A stretch of DNA of 64,000 nucleotides from Microvirgula aerodenitrificans DSM 15089 (GCF_000620105.1 NZ_JHVK01000011.1:1-64000), one strand, 5' to 3'; positions 16,914 to 28,068 are shown, numbered from the stretch's first letter. Notes: generated by a model from the sequence alone, not told the origin. Numbers and translations: made by a program.

Positions 16914-17876
16914 TCAGTGGATCTTGCTGCCGACCCGGCCGAAATCGCCGAAGTTCATCCAGATCAGGAAGGCCTTGCCGACCAGCATATTGTCCGGCAC
17001 GAAGCCCCAGTAACGGCTGTCGTCACTGTTGTCGCGGTTGTCGCCCATGGCGAAGTACTGCCCGGCCGGCACCTTGCAGACAAAACCGTCATCGTCGTAG
17101 TTGCAGTTCTCGCGCCCCGGGAACGAACGCACGGCCGCCAGGTACAGGGTCGGCGAATTTTCGACCCTGGCCACGTCGTATTCCTTGCTGCCGAAGGTTT
17201 CGCGGTAGCGCTGGGTGGCCACGAACTGCAGATTGCTTTCGCTGTACTCGTAGCTGCCGACCGGCTTGTCGGTGACCGGCTTGCCGTTCACCAGCAACTG
17301 CTTGTTGCGGTATTCGACGGTATCGCCCGGCAGGCCGATGATGCGCTTGATGAAGTTGACCTGCGGGTTCGGCGGGAAGTTGAACACCACCACGTCACCG
17401 TGCTGCACCGTGCCGACCGGCACCAGCACATTGTTGAGCACCGGCGTGCGGATGCCGTAGGCGAACTTGTTGACCAGAATGAAGTCGCCGACCACCAGGC
17501 CCGGCCGCATCGACGATGACGGGATCTGGAACGGTTCGACCAGGAAGGAGCGCAGCACAAACACGGCGAGGATGACCGGGAAGAATCCGCGGGCATACTC
17601 GATCCAGGACGGTTCCAGCTGTTCGGCCGGGCGCGATTTCACCAGCACGAAGCGGTTCAGTGCGGCAATCAGGCCGGTCACCAGCACGAAGACCAGCATG
17701 ACCGCGGTAAAGCTCATGAACTGGGCCAGCAGTCCGAACACGCCGATGACCAGCGCCAGGTAGCCGGTCTGGTTCAGGATCGGCTGATCCTTGTCTTCCG
17801 GCTTCTTTTTCGGTGCCGCCAGTATCAGCACGATGCCGAGTACGAGCAGCACGGCGAAAATCCACAGCCAGTTCAT
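16914..17876 (-). CDS. lepB: Signal peptidase I
   Basis: This 320-aa inner-membrane serine protease cleaves Sec and Tat signal peptides. Hydrophobic segments lie at about residues 3-21, 38-72 and 97-112. The catalytic Ser122 is in IPSSSMRPGL and the general base Lys177 is in FIKRIIGLPGD. Box E (GDNRDNSDDSR) is near the C-terminus. It is longer at the N-terminus than minimal SPases, with an extra hydrophobic region as in other betaproteobacteria. It follows lepA by 63 bp, the standard lepA-lepB arrangement. Confidence 0.95.
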   Translation of the reverse strand: MNWLWIFAVLLVLGIVLILAAPKKKPEDKDQPILNQTGYLALVIGVFGLLAQFMSFTAVMLVFVLVTGLIAALNRFVLVKSRPAEQLEPSWIEYARGFFPVILAVFVLRSFLVEPFQIPSSSMRPGLVVGDFILVNKFAYGIRTPVLNNVLVPVGTVQHGDVVVFNFPPNPQVNFIKRIIGLPGDTVEYRNKQLLVNGKPVTDKPVGSYEYSESNLQFVATQRYRETFGSKEYDVARVENSPTLYLAAVRSFPGRENCNYDDDGFVCKVPAGQYFAMGDNRDNSDDSRYWGFVPDNMLVGKAFLIWMNFGDFGRVGSKIH

Positions 17877-17939
17877 TGTTTTTCCTTCCGGTTTTTTTAT
17901 TCGGGGCGGCGGGAAGCCGGCCGCGGCCGGCTTCGGGCC

Positions 17940-19733
<1,794 letters not shown>

Positions 19734-19756
19734 TCGTTCCTGCAAGCAATAAAGAA

Positions 19757-19773
19757 GGGCGCACGTCGCGCCC
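19757..19773 (-). other. Hairpin between glutaredoxin-like gene and lepA
   Basis: GGGCGC and GCGCCC (plus-strand 19757-19762 and 19768-19773) form a 6-bp stem around 5 bases. On the minus strand it is followed by TTCTTTATT. It could partially terminate or attenuate read-through from the rpoE operon into lepA, or mark a processing site. Confidence 0.4.
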
Positions 19774-19801
19774 TACTGGAGTTCGGAATATCGCGCGGAT
19801 T

Positions 19802-20047
19802 CTACCCGAATTCCGCGAGACAGGCAGCGAGCTTGGCCTGATCGAAATGCCAGTGGCAGACTTCGCGCCCGTCCGGACCGCACAGGACCGGCACCAGCTC
19901 GTCATACTTGTCCACCAGCGCCGGGTCGTCATCGACCTCGATCACGGTCAGTTCGACCGCCCCGCGTTCCACATACGGCGCCAGTGCCGCGCGCATGGCG
20001 TGGCACAGGCTGCAGTATTCGCGGAAATACAGTGTCAGCCGGGTCAC
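19802..20047 (-). CDS. Glutaredoxin-like (DUF836) thioredoxin-fold protein
   Basis: This 81-aa protein has an N-terminal thioredoxin-fold strand and a CSLC redox motif (REYCSLCHAM, about residues 10-19), followed by VIEVDDDPALVDKYDELVPVL, as in the glutaredoxin-like DUF836 family. It is a likely small thiol oxidoreductase of unknown substrate. Its ATG overlaps the degP stop (ATGA), so it belongs to the rpoE-rse-degP operon and may be made under envelope stress. Confidence 0.85.
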   Translation of the reverse strand: MTRLTLYFREYCSLCHAMRAALAPYVERGAVELTVIEVDDDPALVDKYDELVPVLCGPDGREVCHWHFDQAKLAACLAEFG

Positions 20048-21459
20048 GGCTTGCTGATCGGCAGTGCCAGGAACAGCGTCGCGCCATTGCGCACGATGCG
20101 CAGCGGCAGCGCCGAACCGGACGGCGCACTGTCGACGCGGCCCTTCAGCTGCGCGAACGAGGTCAGATTGTCATTGCCGATGCCGACAATGGCATCGCCC
20201 GGCACCAGGCCGGCCCGGGCGGCCGCCCCGGTCGCACGCTGGACGACCAGCGCGAAGCGCACGCCGAGATGTCCGAGCAGGGCCGGCGGCGCATCGGCCA
20301 GCACCAGTCCGAGCGAGGTGACCGGCTGGCTCTTCGGCGCGGCTTCGCGCGGCCTGGCCGGTGCACGTTCGGCCTGGGTATCGTCGCTTTCCCTCAGCTC
20401 GTCCGGCACCACGGTCACGCTCTGCGCACCGCGGTTGCGCCACACCTCGACTGCCGTTGCCTGGCCCGGCTTGATGCTGCCGATCAGCCGCGGCAGATCC
20501 GAGGTCGAATTGATGGCCGAGCCGTTGACCTTCAGGATGATGTCGCCGGCCTTCAGGCCGGCCTTTTCGGCCGGACCGCCGGGCTCGACCGCATTGACCA
20601 GGGCGCCGGACGCACGCGGCAGGCCGAACGAGGCCGCCAGTTCCTTGGTCAGTTCCTGGATCTGCACGCCGATGCGGCCGCGACTGACCCGGCCCGAGGC
20701 CTTCAGCTGGTCGGAGACCTTGACCGCCACATCGATCGGGATGGCGAAGCTGATGCCCATGAAGCCGCCGGAGCGGCTGTAGATCTGCGAGTTGATGCCG
20801 ACCACCTGCCCCTGCATGTTGAACAGCGGGCCCCCGGAGTTGCCCGGATTCACCGCCACGTCGGTCTGGATGAACGGCACATAGTTTTCATCCGGCAGCT
20901 GGCGGCCCTTGGCCGATACGATGCCGGCGGTCACCGAGTTGTCGAAGCCGAACGGCGAGCCGATCGCCACCACCCACTCACCGACTTCCAGCGACGAGGG
21001 GTCGCCAAGATCGATGACCGGCAGGTCCTTGCCGTCGATCTTCAGCAGTGCCACGTCGGTGCGGGCGTCGGCGCCGACCAGCCTGGCCTTGTAGCTGCGC
21101 TTGTCGGTCAGCGTGACGGTGATCTCGTCGGCACGGGCCACCACGTGTGCGTTGGTCATGATGTAGCCGTCCGGCGACAGAATGAAGCCCGAGCCGAGCG
21201 AGGCGGCCTGGAACTCGCGCTGTTGCGGCGGGGCAAAGCGGCGGAAGAACTCGAAGAACGGGTCGCCTGCCATGTCGTCCGGTATCGGGCTGACATTCTG
21301 GCGCACGGTCTGCTTGGTGGAGATGTTGACGACCGCCCTGCCCTCTTTCTTCACCAGCTGGGTGAAGTCCGGCAGGTTGGCGAGCGATGCGGCCAGCACC
21401 GGCGCCTGGCCAAGCGCCAGCCCCAGCGCCAGAGAAACGGCGACAATCGATTTTTTCAT
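20044..21459 (-). CDS. mucD: Periplasmic serine protease DegP/MucD
   Basis: This 471-aa HtrA-family protease/chaperone degrades misfolded envelope proteins. The signal peptide ends at about residue 24 (VLAAS). The catalytic triad is His105 (TNAHVV), Asp135 (RTDVALLK) and Ser208 (GNSGGPLF), followed by two PDZ domains (about 260-350 and 385-470). The position directly after rseC is as in the algU-mucABCD cluster of Pseudomonas. Expression from the sigma-E transcript is inferred. Confidence 0.95.
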   Translation of the reverse strand: MKKSIVAVSLALGLALGQAPVLAASLANLPDFTQLVKKEGRAVVNISTKQTVRQNVSPIPDDMAGDPFFEFFRRFAPPQQREFQAASLGSGFILSPDGYIMTNAHVVARADEITVTLTDKRSYKARLVGADARTDVALLKIDGKDLPVIDLGDPSSLEVGEWVVAIGSPFGFDNSVTAGIVSAKGRQLPDENYVPFIQTDVAVNPGNSGGPLFNMQGQVVGINSQIYSRSGGFMGISFAIPIDVAVKVSDQLKASGRVSRGRIGVQIQELTKELAASFGLPRASGALVNAVEPGGPAEKAGLKAGDIILKVNGSAINSTSDLPRLIGSIKPGQATAVEVWRNRGAQSVTVVPDELRESDDTQAERAPARPREAAPKSQPVTSLGLVLADAPPALLGHLGVRFALVVQRATGAAARAGLVPGDAIVGIGNDNLTSFAQLKGRVDSAPSGSALPLRIVRNGATLFLALPISKP

Positions 21460-21522
21460 CGTTAGGAATCCCCCTGAATGCGTAACGGTCGCGCCCGGTC
21501 AATGCCCGGCGCGGCAAGAATG

Positions 21523-21993
21523 CTATGTTTTATTGTGCCCGGAACAGTGGCCGCCGGCACAGGCGGCGCGGCGGCGAACAATGGCCGGCTGGTAGTCGGC
21601 CCGTCCGGCGTATCTGGTGGCAAGGCGACGAATGATCAACAGCGACAAGGCAAAAGCCGCCGCGCCGCCGACGACGGACGCGGTCTCGCCCGCCAGCGCC
21701 CCCAGCGACGCACCGGCAAACAGGGCCGCCACCGGCACCAGGTACATCAGCAGCGAGCCGTGCAGCAGCGCGCGCTCGGCCACGGCGACGATCACCTTGT
21801 CGCCGGCCTGCGCGCCGACCGGGTTCGCGACCCGGTAATGCTGGCGGCCGACGGAAAACAGCCGCGAAATCGACACGGAGTGGCAACCGCCGCTGCCGGC
21901 GCACGCGCCGCAACTGCCGTGCGGCCGGGTTTCGACCCACGCATGGGCGCCGTCATGCTCGACGGACAGGACGCTGGCTTCGGTTTCTATCAT
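21523..21993 (-). CDS. rseC: Sigma-E regulatory protein RseC/MucC
   Basis: This 156-aa inner-membrane protein has a cysteine-rich N-terminal soluble part (GSCGACAGSGGCHS, residues about 26-39), as in RseC/RnfB-associated proteins that may bind an Fe-S cluster. Two membrane segments follow (about 78-97 and 103-120), and the C-terminus has Cys/His residues (CAGGHCSGH). It modulates the sigma-E or redox response in relatives. It overlaps the rseB stop by ATGA. Confidence 0.9.
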   Translation of the reverse strand: MIETEASVLSVEHDGAHAWVETRPHGSCGACAGSGGCHSVSISRLFSVGRQHYRVANPVGAQAGDKVIVAVAERALLHGSLLMYLVPVAALFAGASLGALAGETASVVGGAAAFALSLLIIRRLATRYAGRADYQPAIVRRRAACAGGHCSGHNKT

Positions 21994-22949
21994 GGGCGGA
22001 GCAGGATGATGGTGTGGGAAACGGACTGGACGGCATTATCCGGCAGATCGCCGACCACGGTCACCAGGATATCGCCCATCTTGCGACTGCGCAGGGTAAT
22101 GGCGCCGTTCTGCATCGCCGTCGGCTGGACCGCGTCCGGCACCCGCTCGATAAAGACCGACAGCGAGGCGACGCCGTCGCTGTACACCAGGTGCCTGACC
22201 GCCTGCTGGCCGGACAGCAGGCGACGGCTGACGTCGCGCTGCAGGGAAAAGCCTTCGGGCAGGCCCGGAATCTGGATGCCGCGACCGCCATCGCCCCGGT
22301 CGCCGGCGGCAACCGGCATCCGCCAGACGGCGCCGTCGCGGTATTGCGGCTGCAACTGGCCGAGGTCACCCAGCTTGCCCAGTTTCAGCTCGCTGAAGCT
22401 CAGCCGGTCGATGATCTGGCGGTCTGCCGTCAGGATGGCCGATTTCAGGATCAGCGAAGTGCGGATGTCGGCACAGAAACGACGCGGATAGCGCTGCGCA
22501 TCGCGCGGCGTCAGCTGCCACCAGACACAGTCGCGCCCGGCAGCCCGGTCCTTGCCGATGCGCTCGACCGCATAGTGGCGGGCGATCTCGGCCCGGTTGT
22601 CGCCGAACAGCGACGGAAAGGTCTGGAACGCGCCGGTCCGGGCCGCCTTCAGCGCCTGACGGTCCGGTGCGTAGACGGTCAGCGACTGGTTGTCGCGCAC
22701 CACCTCCCACGGCGGATCATCCAGCGACTCGCGTTTTTCCAGCGGATTGCCCAGGCCGGAAGCGTGGGCCAGCCGATAGGTCATCAGGCTGCGCGCATAC
22801 TGATGCTGATAGATGCCGCTGTACGACTGGCGATAGGCAGCAGCGGCCACACGGTCGAGCAGTGCGACCGCCTGCTTGCCGCCCAGCGGTACCGCCGCCG
22901 CGCAGACCGGCACCACAAGAACGCACAAAGCGGCACGCCAGCCGCTCAT
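21990..22949 (-). CDS. rseB: Sigma-E regulator RseB/MucB
   Basis: This 319-aa periplasmic protein binds the anti-sigma factor RseA and shields it from proteolysis until lipid/LPS signals release it. A signal peptide (MSGWRAALCVLVVPVCAAAVP) is followed by the MucB N-terminal LolA-like domain (YSGIYQHQYARSLMTYRLAH) and the C-terminal domain (LPEGFSLQRDVSRRLL, then HLVYSDGVASLSVFIE). It is coupled to rseA and rseC by ATGA overlaps at both ends. Confidence 0.93.
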   Translation of the reverse strand: MSGWRAALCVLVVPVCAAAVPLGGKQAVALLDRVAAAAYRQSYSGIYQHQYARSLMTYRLAHASGLGNPLEKRESLDDPPWEVVRDNQSLTVYAPDRQALKAARTGAFQTFPSLFGDNRAEIARHYAVERIGKDRAAGRDCVWWQLTPRDAQRYPRRFCADIRTSLILKSAILTADRQIIDRLSFSELKLGKLGDLGQLQPQYRDGAVWRMPVAAGDRGDGGRGIQIPGLPEGFSLQRDVSRRLLSGQQAVRHLVYSDGVASLSVFIERVPDAVQPTAMQNGAITLRSRKMGDILVTVVGDLPDNAVQSVSHTIILLRP

Positions 22950-23449
22950 GGCTTCCCCTCCGTCGCCATGGCGACGGTCTGGATACCGGATTCGAATGCA
23001 AGCTCATGGTGAGCGGCGATATACGGATTGGCATCGCCAGCGGTCGCCAGCGGTCGCGCCACCGGCATGACCGTCGCCGGCCCGCCGTCAGCCACTTTCA
23101 GCGGGATCTTGCCGGTATCCGGGCTATCGGAGTCGAGCGGGCTCCAGCCAATGATGCCGGCCAGGAGCAGGCTGGCGGCCACGGCCCAGCCGGCATAGCG
23201 GTGCGAGCGCCGCACCTGCCGGCCCGACACCGGTGCCGCAACCGGCGCGTCCTCTGCCAGTCGCTGACGCACGCGGTCGGCCACGTCGACATCGAGGCAG
23301 CGCGATTGGCGCATGGCGTCGCCGATTACATGCCAGCACTGCCAGTCATCACACCGCTCGGATGCGCCGTCCGGGTCATTCCAGGGCACAGTGCCCTTGC
23401 CGTCCGGCCATTCTCCATCGAGAAACGCGGATAACTGTTGTTTGTCCAT
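22946..23449 (-). CDS. rseA: Anti-sigma-E factor RseA
   Basis: This 167-aa single-span protein has an N-terminal cytoplasmic sigma-binding domain that begins MDKQQLSAFLDGEWPDG and contains WQCWHVIGDAMRQ, as in the RseA/MucA family. One membrane segment (about residues 95-113, AGWAVAASLLLAGIIGW) precedes a short periplasmic tail where DegS-type cleavage and RseB binding would occur. The start is 6 bp after the rpoE stop. Confidence 0.9.
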   Translation of the reverse strand: MDKQQLSAFLDGEWPDGKGTVPWNDPDGASERCDDWQCWHVIGDAMRQSRCLDVDVADRVRQRLAEDAPVAAPVSGRQVRRSHRYAGWAVAASLLLAGIIGWSPLDSDSPDTGKIPLKVADGGPATVMPVARPLATAGDANPYIAAHHELAFESGIQTVAMATEGKP

Positions 23450-23455
23450 CTTGAT

Positions 23456-24055
23456 TCACCACCTTTTGTTCTTCGGTGTATCCAGTAATGGCTTGAGCTG
23501 GGCCGCGATCGCTTCCCGTGCGCGGAAAATGCGGGAACGCACTGTCCCCACCGGGCACTGCATGGCCACGGCAATATCTTCGTACGACAATCCCTCGAGT
23601 TCCCGCAAGGTAATGGCCGTCCGCAACTCTTCGGGCAGCGCTTCAACCGCCGCATTGACAGTGGCGATAATCTGCCGCGATGCCATTTCGGTTTCCGGCG
23701 TGTTGTTGTCGGCAATCTGTCCGGCCGGATCGTACGGTTCCCCGTCCTCATCGTGATTGTCCGTGTGCAGCACGACGTGCCGGCCACTGACGCTCAGGTG
23801 ATTCTTGGCGGTATTGATGCCGATACGGTACAGCCAGGTATAGAACGCGCTGTCGCCGCGGAAATTGGCCAGTGCGCGATACGCCTTGACGAAGGCCTCC
23901 TGGGTGACATCCTCGATTTCAGCCGGGTCGCGTATGAAGCGCGACAGCAGTCTCGCCAGCCTGCGCTGGTACTTGAGCACGAGCAAGTCGAATGCATGCC
24001 GGTCCCCGCGCTGCGCCCGCCGGACCAGCTCCAGATCCGCATCCCTTTCGCTCAT
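23456..24055 (-). CDS. rpoE: ECF sigma factor RpoE/AlgU (sigma-E)
   Basis: This 199-aa extracytoplasmic-function sigma factor directs the envelope-stress response. Region 2 contains FDLLVLKYQRRLARLLSRFI and AEIEDVTQEAFVKAYRAL, with FYTWLYRIGINTAKNHL for -10 recognition. Region 4 contains ALPEELRTAITLRELEGL and YEDIAVAMQCPVGTVRSRI for -35 recognition. It is first gene of the rpoE-rseABC-mucD-grx series. I could not confidently place a sigma-E-type autoregulatory promoter in the 183 bp upstream. Confidence 0.96.
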   Translation of the reverse strand: MSERDADLELVRRAQRGDRHAFDLLVLKYQRRLARLLSRFIRDPAEIEDVTQEAFVKAYRALANFRGDSAFYTWLYRIGINTAKNHLSVSGRHVVLHTDNHDEDGEPYDPAGQIADNNTPETEMASRQIIATVNAAVEALPEELRTAITLRELEGLSYEDIAVAMQCPVGTVRSRIFRAREAIAAQLKPLLDTPKNKRW

Positions 24056-24238
24056 GTGTTGAACAACCCCCTGTGCGGCCGCAATGCCACTGTCTGAGTG
24101 TAGCTTCCGCCCGGGCCCTGCTCTGCCAGCAGCGACCGGCGGGAGACCCCACCCGTATCAGGGGTACCTGTTGCCATGGACAGGCGACAGGGGCGGAAGT
24201 TCGGCAGCAACGGCAGTTTTTTTGTCAGCGCTGCCAGG

Positions 24239-24655
24239 TCAGGAGCGAACGAACTCGCCCTCGATATTGGCCAGCGTCAGGTTCCAGCTTCGCATCATGT
24301 GCTGCAGCAAGGCCACTTCGCCGTCGCCCATCGCCTCGTCCGCCTTGCACAGGTCGATGGCCAGCGCGCACACCAGCACGCGCAGGTGGCGTTCGGTCAC
24401 ATCTTCGAGCAGGCGGTCGACGCGCTGGCGGTCGATCAGGTGGATGGCGCCATCCTGGTCGGCGTCATCGCTGATGTCGTTGCAGTAGGTCCGGAACACG
24501 TCAATGAACTGCTTGCGTCCAATGCCGACGAGGTCATAGACATGCAACTGGTCGAGGACGTCGAATTCGTGATCGTGCGCCTCGCCGTCGCCCAGCATGA
24601 ACATGGTCAGCAGGCGGGCGATGGCCTCCGGGCTATTCGGTGGGTAATCCCTCAT
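24239..24655 (-). CDS. TerB-like helical protein, 138 aa
   Basis: This is a soluble helical protein with a TerB-like pattern: TMFMLGDGEAHDHEFDVLDQL near the N-terminus and DLCKADEAMGDGEVALLQHM near the C-terminus, with acidic clusters that in TerB bind metals. Its function in this organism is unknown. The start is the ATG at 24655, inside the 3' end of the thioesterase gene (23-bp overlap), so translation is probably coupled. Confidence 0.65.
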   Translation of the reverse strand: MRDYPPNSPEAIARLLTMFMLGDGEAHDHEFDVLDQLHVYDLVGIGRKQFIDVFRTYCNDISDDADQDGAIHLIDRQRVDRLLEDVTERHLRVLVCALAIDLCKADEAMGDGEVALLQHMMRSWNLTLANIEGEFVRS

Positions 24656-25103
24656 GACGTTCTCCATCGGTATCGGTTGTCGGCTGGAAGCGGGAGACGA
24701 AGGCGGAGGGGGCGCGGGCAACCTTGCGCGCCTGATAGTCGAAGAACACGATCCCGGTCTTGACCCTGGCGATCTCGGTGCCATCACGCTTGCGCACCAT
24801 CGCATACAGCAGGTCACAGCCATATTTGTTGAAATCCGCCACGGCCACGCTGACGACGAGTTCGTCACCGTGGAAGGCTTCGGCACGATACACCACTGCG
24901 GCATCGCTCATGATGATCCCGCAGCCATGAACGTCCATTTCCGTGTGGCCGAGCGATTTCAGGAAGCGCAGCCGCGCCTCGTGCGCCAGGCGCAGCACGG
25001 CATCATTGCCCATGTGGCCACCATAGTTGATGTCGCCGATGCCGATGGTCAGCGTGGTGGAGAACGGGAAATGCGACGGCAATTCGATGGACAGACGCGA
25101 CAT
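24633..25103 (-). CDS. Hotdog-fold acyl-CoA thioesterase (4HBT type)
   Basis: This 156-aa thioesterase is of the 4-hydroxybenzoyl-CoA thioesterase/YbgC group. Diagnostic segments are IGDINYGGHMGNDAVLRLAHE (active-site region, Asp-x-Asn-Tyr-Gly-Gly-His) and the central helix ARLRFLKSLG, followed by a beta-sheet with VVYRAEAFHGDELVV and IARVKTGIVFFDYQ. The substrate cannot be predicted. The start at 25103 (MSRLSIELPS) is preferred to upstream frame extensions into the divergent promoter region. Confidence 0.82.
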   Translation of the reverse strand: MSRLSIELPSHFPFSTTLTIGIGDINYGGHMGNDAVLRLAHEARLRFLKSLGHTEMDVHGCGIIMSDAAVVYRAEAFHGDELVVSVAVADFNKYGCDLLYAMVRKRDGTEIARVKTGIVFFDYQARKVARAPSAFVSRFQPTTDTDGERHEGLPTE

Positions 25104-25314
25104 GATGGCCAGATACGCGATAAAGTTCGATCGAGTGTATTCACTACCCTGCGCCAAATCAATCAGTGCCAATGGTGCGGCGCGATACACTGCGCCGGTC
25201 ATGGCGGCGCCGGTTCGCGGACATTTTTTGCGTTCGCGGCAACGGCAAGCCACTAGCTGCACATTTGGTGACGGCAGAAGTCTATAGTTTAGAAACCCCC
25301 GGATAGGAGAGATC

Positions 25315-25779
25315 ATGTACAAGCGACTCTATGTACCGGTCGACGACAGCAATACGGCCCGGCGCGCACTGGAAGAAGCCTCGCGCTTTGCCCGGGAAAG
25401 CGGCGCCAGCCTGAAAGTGGTCCATGTGGTCGACCTGGCCCAGTACGGCTGGGGCGGCGCGGAATTTCTTGATGCGACCGAGTTGCAAAAGAATATTCGC
25501 GAAGCCGGCGAACATGTACTCAAGGACGCGATCGAGGTGCTGGCCGAACATGGCGCCAGTTGCGAGACGGCAATGCTGGAAAGCTGGGGCGACAAGATCG
25601 CCGAAGTGCTGATCGAGGACGCGAAGAAGTGGAACGCCGACCTGATCGTGATGGGCACGCATGGCTGGGGCGAGATCATGACCCTGATCATGGGCAGCGT
25701 CGCCGAGGGCGTCATGCGCCGGACCGAGATCCCGGTCATGCTGCTGCGCGGCCGTCCCGAGGACATCAAGAAGGCCTGA
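25315..25779 (+). CDS. Universal stress protein (UspA family)
   Basis: This 154-aa single Usp domain has N-terminal MYKRLYVPVDDSNTARRALE and the nucleotide-binding motif GTHGWGEIMTLIMGSVAEGV near residues 118-137 (Gly-x-His-Gly, then Gly-Ser), implying ATP binding as in MJ0577-type proteins. A ribosome-binding site (AGGAGA) precedes the ATG. It is divergent from the thioesterase gene. The precise role in stress survival is inferred only from the family. Confidence 0.92.
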   Translation: MYKRLYVPVDDSNTARRALEEASRFARESGASLKVVHVVDLAQYGWGGAEFLDATELQKNIREAGEHVLKDAIEVLAEHGASCETAMLESWGDKIAEVLIEDAKKWNADLIVMGTHGWGEIMTLIMGSVAEGVMRRTEIPVMLLRGRPEDIKKA

Positions 25780-25896
25780 TGCCGCCGGCCCCGGGACGCG
25801 GGGTCGCGCGCGCAATGGCCGGCGTCTGCTAGAATCCGGCCTGATTCCCCTGCCGGCCTCTGCGCCGGCCTTGTCATTTCCGCCGAGAGCCAGTCC

Positions 25897-26454
25897 TTGA
25901 AAGCCACCCCCGATAACGACGACGACCTGATTCCTTCCAAATCGCAGATCAAGCGCGAGATGGACGAATTGCAGGAACTCGGCCAGGCGCTGACGGAGCT
26001 GTCGCGCGACACGCTCAAGCACCTGGTGCTGCCCGACGACCTGCGCAGCGCCGTCGTCGAGTACAAACGCCTCAATGCGCACGGCGCCCAGCGCCGCCAG
26101 CGCCAGTACATCGGCAGGATCATGCGCAATGTCGATCCCGAGCCGATCCGCATCCAGCTTGCCACCCTGCGCGGTGAAAACACCCATCACAACAACTGGC
26201 TGCACGGCATCGAACGCCAGCGCGACCGGCTGCTGGCCGACGACAAGGTGCTGTCCGAACTGGTCGCCGAGCACCCGGGCTGCGATGTACAGCAGTTGCG
26301 CACGCTGATCCGCAATGCCCGCCGCGAGCAGGCCGAGAGCCGGCCGCCAAAATCGTTCCGCGAACTGTTCCAGGCGCTGAAGGCGCTGTATCCGGAACCG
26401 CCGCTGGTCAACTACAAGCAGGAGCGCGACGGTGACGACGACGAGGACGCCTGA
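25897..26454 (+). CDS. darP: Dual-action ribosomal maturation protein DarP (YjgA, DUF615)
   Basis: This 185-aa highly charged helical protein associates with late 50S ribosomal precursors. Family segments are PSKSQIKREMDELQELGQAL near the N-terminus, then ARRRQRQYIGRIMRN-like NAHGAQRRQRQYIGRIMRN and the C-terminal SFRELFQALKAL. No ATG is available; a TTG start at 25897 preceded by GAGAG is used. Its 3' end overlaps mogA by 23 bp. Confidence 0.9.
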   Translation: MKATPDNDDDLIPSKSQIKREMDELQELGQALTELSRDTLKHLVLPDDLRSAVVEYKRLNAHGAQRRQRQYIGRIMRNVDPEPIRIQLATLRGENTHHNNWLHGIERQRDRLLADDKVLSELVAEHPGCDVQQLRTLIRNARREQAESRPPKSFRELFQALKALYPEPPLVNYKQERDGDDDEDA

Positions 26455-27040
26455 ACCGGTCCGCATCGGCCTGGTGTCGGTCAGCGACCGCGCCAGCCAG
26501 GGCGTCTACGAAGACAAGGGCATCCCTGCGCTGCGTGACTGGCTCGCCGCCGCGCTGTGCAATCCGGTCGAGTTCGAGACCCGGCTGATTCCCGATGAAC
26601 AGCCGCTGATCGAGGCCGCGCTGATCGACCTGGTCGACAATGCCGCTTGCGACCTGGTGCTGACCACCGGTGGCACCGGTCCGGCCCCGCGCGATGTGAC
26701 CCCGGACGCAACGCTGGCCATCGGCGAGCGCGAAATGCCCGGTTTCGGCGAACAGATGCGCCAGATCAGCCTGCGCTTCGTGCCGACGGCGATCCTGTCG
26801 CGGCAGACGGCCGTCATCCGCGGCCGCGCGCTGGTCCTGAACCTGCCCGGTCAGCCGAAGTCGATCCGCGAAACACTGGAAGGCCTGCGCGATGCGGACG
26901 GCCACAGCGTGGTGCCCGGCATCTTCGCCGCCATCCCGTACTGCCTCGACCTGATCGGTGGTCCGTACCTGGAAACCCGCGACGATATCGTCAGGGCATT
27001 CCGGCCAAAATCGGCCCTCCGCCCGGCCGGCACCGCCTGA
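26432..27040 (+). CDS. mogA: Molybdopterin adenylyltransferase MogA
   Basis: This 202-aa enzyme adenylates molybdopterin before Mo insertion in molybdenum cofactor synthesis. Motifs are GLVSVSDRASQGVYEDKGIP near the N-terminus, LTTGGTGPAPRDVTPDAT around residues 73-90 and LNLPGQPKSIRETLEG. It starts at GTG 26432 with AGGAGCG upstream, within the darP 3' end. A Mo-dependent enzyme is implied in the genome but none lies in this window. Confidence 0.93.
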   Translation: MTTTRTPEPVRIGLVSVSDRASQGVYEDKGIPALRDWLAAALCNPVEFETRLIPDEQPLIEAALIDLVDNAACDLVLTTGGTGPAPRDVTPDATLAIGEREMPGFGEQMRQISLRFVPTAILSRQTAVIRGRALVLNLPGQPKSIRETLEGLRDADGHSVVPGIFAAIPYCLDLIGGPYLETRDDIVRAFRPKSALRPAGTA

Positions 27041-27065
27041 ACCGGCCCTGTTCCTGCCCTGCCGC

Positions 27066-28019
27066 ATGCCACGCTATCGCCCGCCCCGCTGGTTGCCTGA
27101 AGGCCACAGCCAGACCATCTGGCCGGCCCTGGTGCTGAAAGATCGCCATCCGCATTACCGCCGCGAACTGTGGGACACGCCGGACGGCGGTCGCATCGCA
27201 CTCGATTTTACCGATGCGGCCAACCCGGACGCTCCGCTGGTCGTGCTGTTCCATGGGCTGGAAGGCTCCAGCGCCAGCCACTACGCCAGCGCGCTGATGC
27301 GTCGGGTGCGGGCGCGCGGCTGGCATGGCGTGGTGCCGCATTTCCGCGGCTGCGGTGGCGTGGACAATCCGCTGCCGCGTGCTTATCACGCTGGCGACTC
27401 GGCCGAGATCGCCTGGATTCTCGACCGGCTCGCCGCCCGTCACGCCACGGTCTACACCGCTGGCGTCAGCCTCGGCGGCAACATGCTGCTGAAATACCTC
27501 GGCGAGGCCGGCCACCACGCCATCCCGGCCGCGGCTGCCGGCATCAGCGTGCCGGTGGACCTGCACGCGGCCAGCGAAAATCTTGACCGCGGTTTTTCCC
27601 GCGCCGTGTACACCGGCATGTTCCTGAAGACCCTGAAGCGGACCAGCCGCATCACGCTGGCACGCTATCCGGACCTGTTCGACCGCCAGCGCATGGAACA
27701 CAGCCGCACCTTCAGCGACTTCGACGATGCGGTCACCGCACCGCTGCACGGCTTTGCCGGCGCCCTCGATTACTGGACCCGTTCCAGCAGCAAGCCGCTG
27801 CTGAAGGACATCGGCCGGCCGACCCTGCTGCTGAACGCGCGCAACGATCCGTTCATGCCGGCGCGCGCGCTGCCGGCCGAACACGACGTCAGCCGCTGGG
27901 TCTGTCGCGAATTTCCCGAACATGGCGGCCATGTCGGCTTCGTCTGCGGCCGCTTTCCGGGTAACATCGACTGGTTGCCGGAACGGTTACTGGATTTCTT
28001 CCAGCAAAACGGCGGGTAA
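27066..28019 (+). CDS. YheT-family alpha/beta hydrolase
   Basis: This 317-aa hydrolase is of the YheT/COG0429 group. It has the N-terminal [10 protein letters not shown] family motif, the oxyanion-hole [35 protein letters not shown], the nucleophile elbow GVSLGGN (Ser135) and a C-terminal EHGGHVGF with the catalytic His. The natural ester substrate is unknown. It starts 25 bp after mogA and may be in the same transcript. trpC follows 49 bp downstream. Confidence 0.88.
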   Translation: MPRYRPPRWLPEGHSQTIWPALVLKDRHPHYRRELWDTPDGGRIALDFTDAANPDAPLVVLFHGLEGSSASHYASALMRRVRARGWHGVVPHFRGCGGVDNPLPRAYHAGDSAEIAWILDRLAARHATVYTAGVSLGGNMLLKYLGEAGHHAIPAAAAGISVPVDLHAASENLDRGFSRAVYTGMFLKTLKRTSRITLARYPDLFDRQRMEHSRTFSDFDDAVTAPLHGFAGALDYWTRSSSKPLLKDIGRPTLLLNARNDPFMPARALPAEHDVSRWVCREFPEHGGHVGFVCGRFPGNIDWLPERLLDFFQQNGG

Positions 28020-28068
28020 GCCCTACCGCGCGCTCCGGCCAGTCCGCCCACGCCCACGAAACGTTCCC

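Noticed and set aside
24056-24238. Possible sigma-E autoregulated promoter upstream of rpoE
   Set aside because: A GGAAGCT and a TCAGA occur on the minus strand, but the spacing and bases do not fit the GGAACTT-N16-TCTGA pattern.
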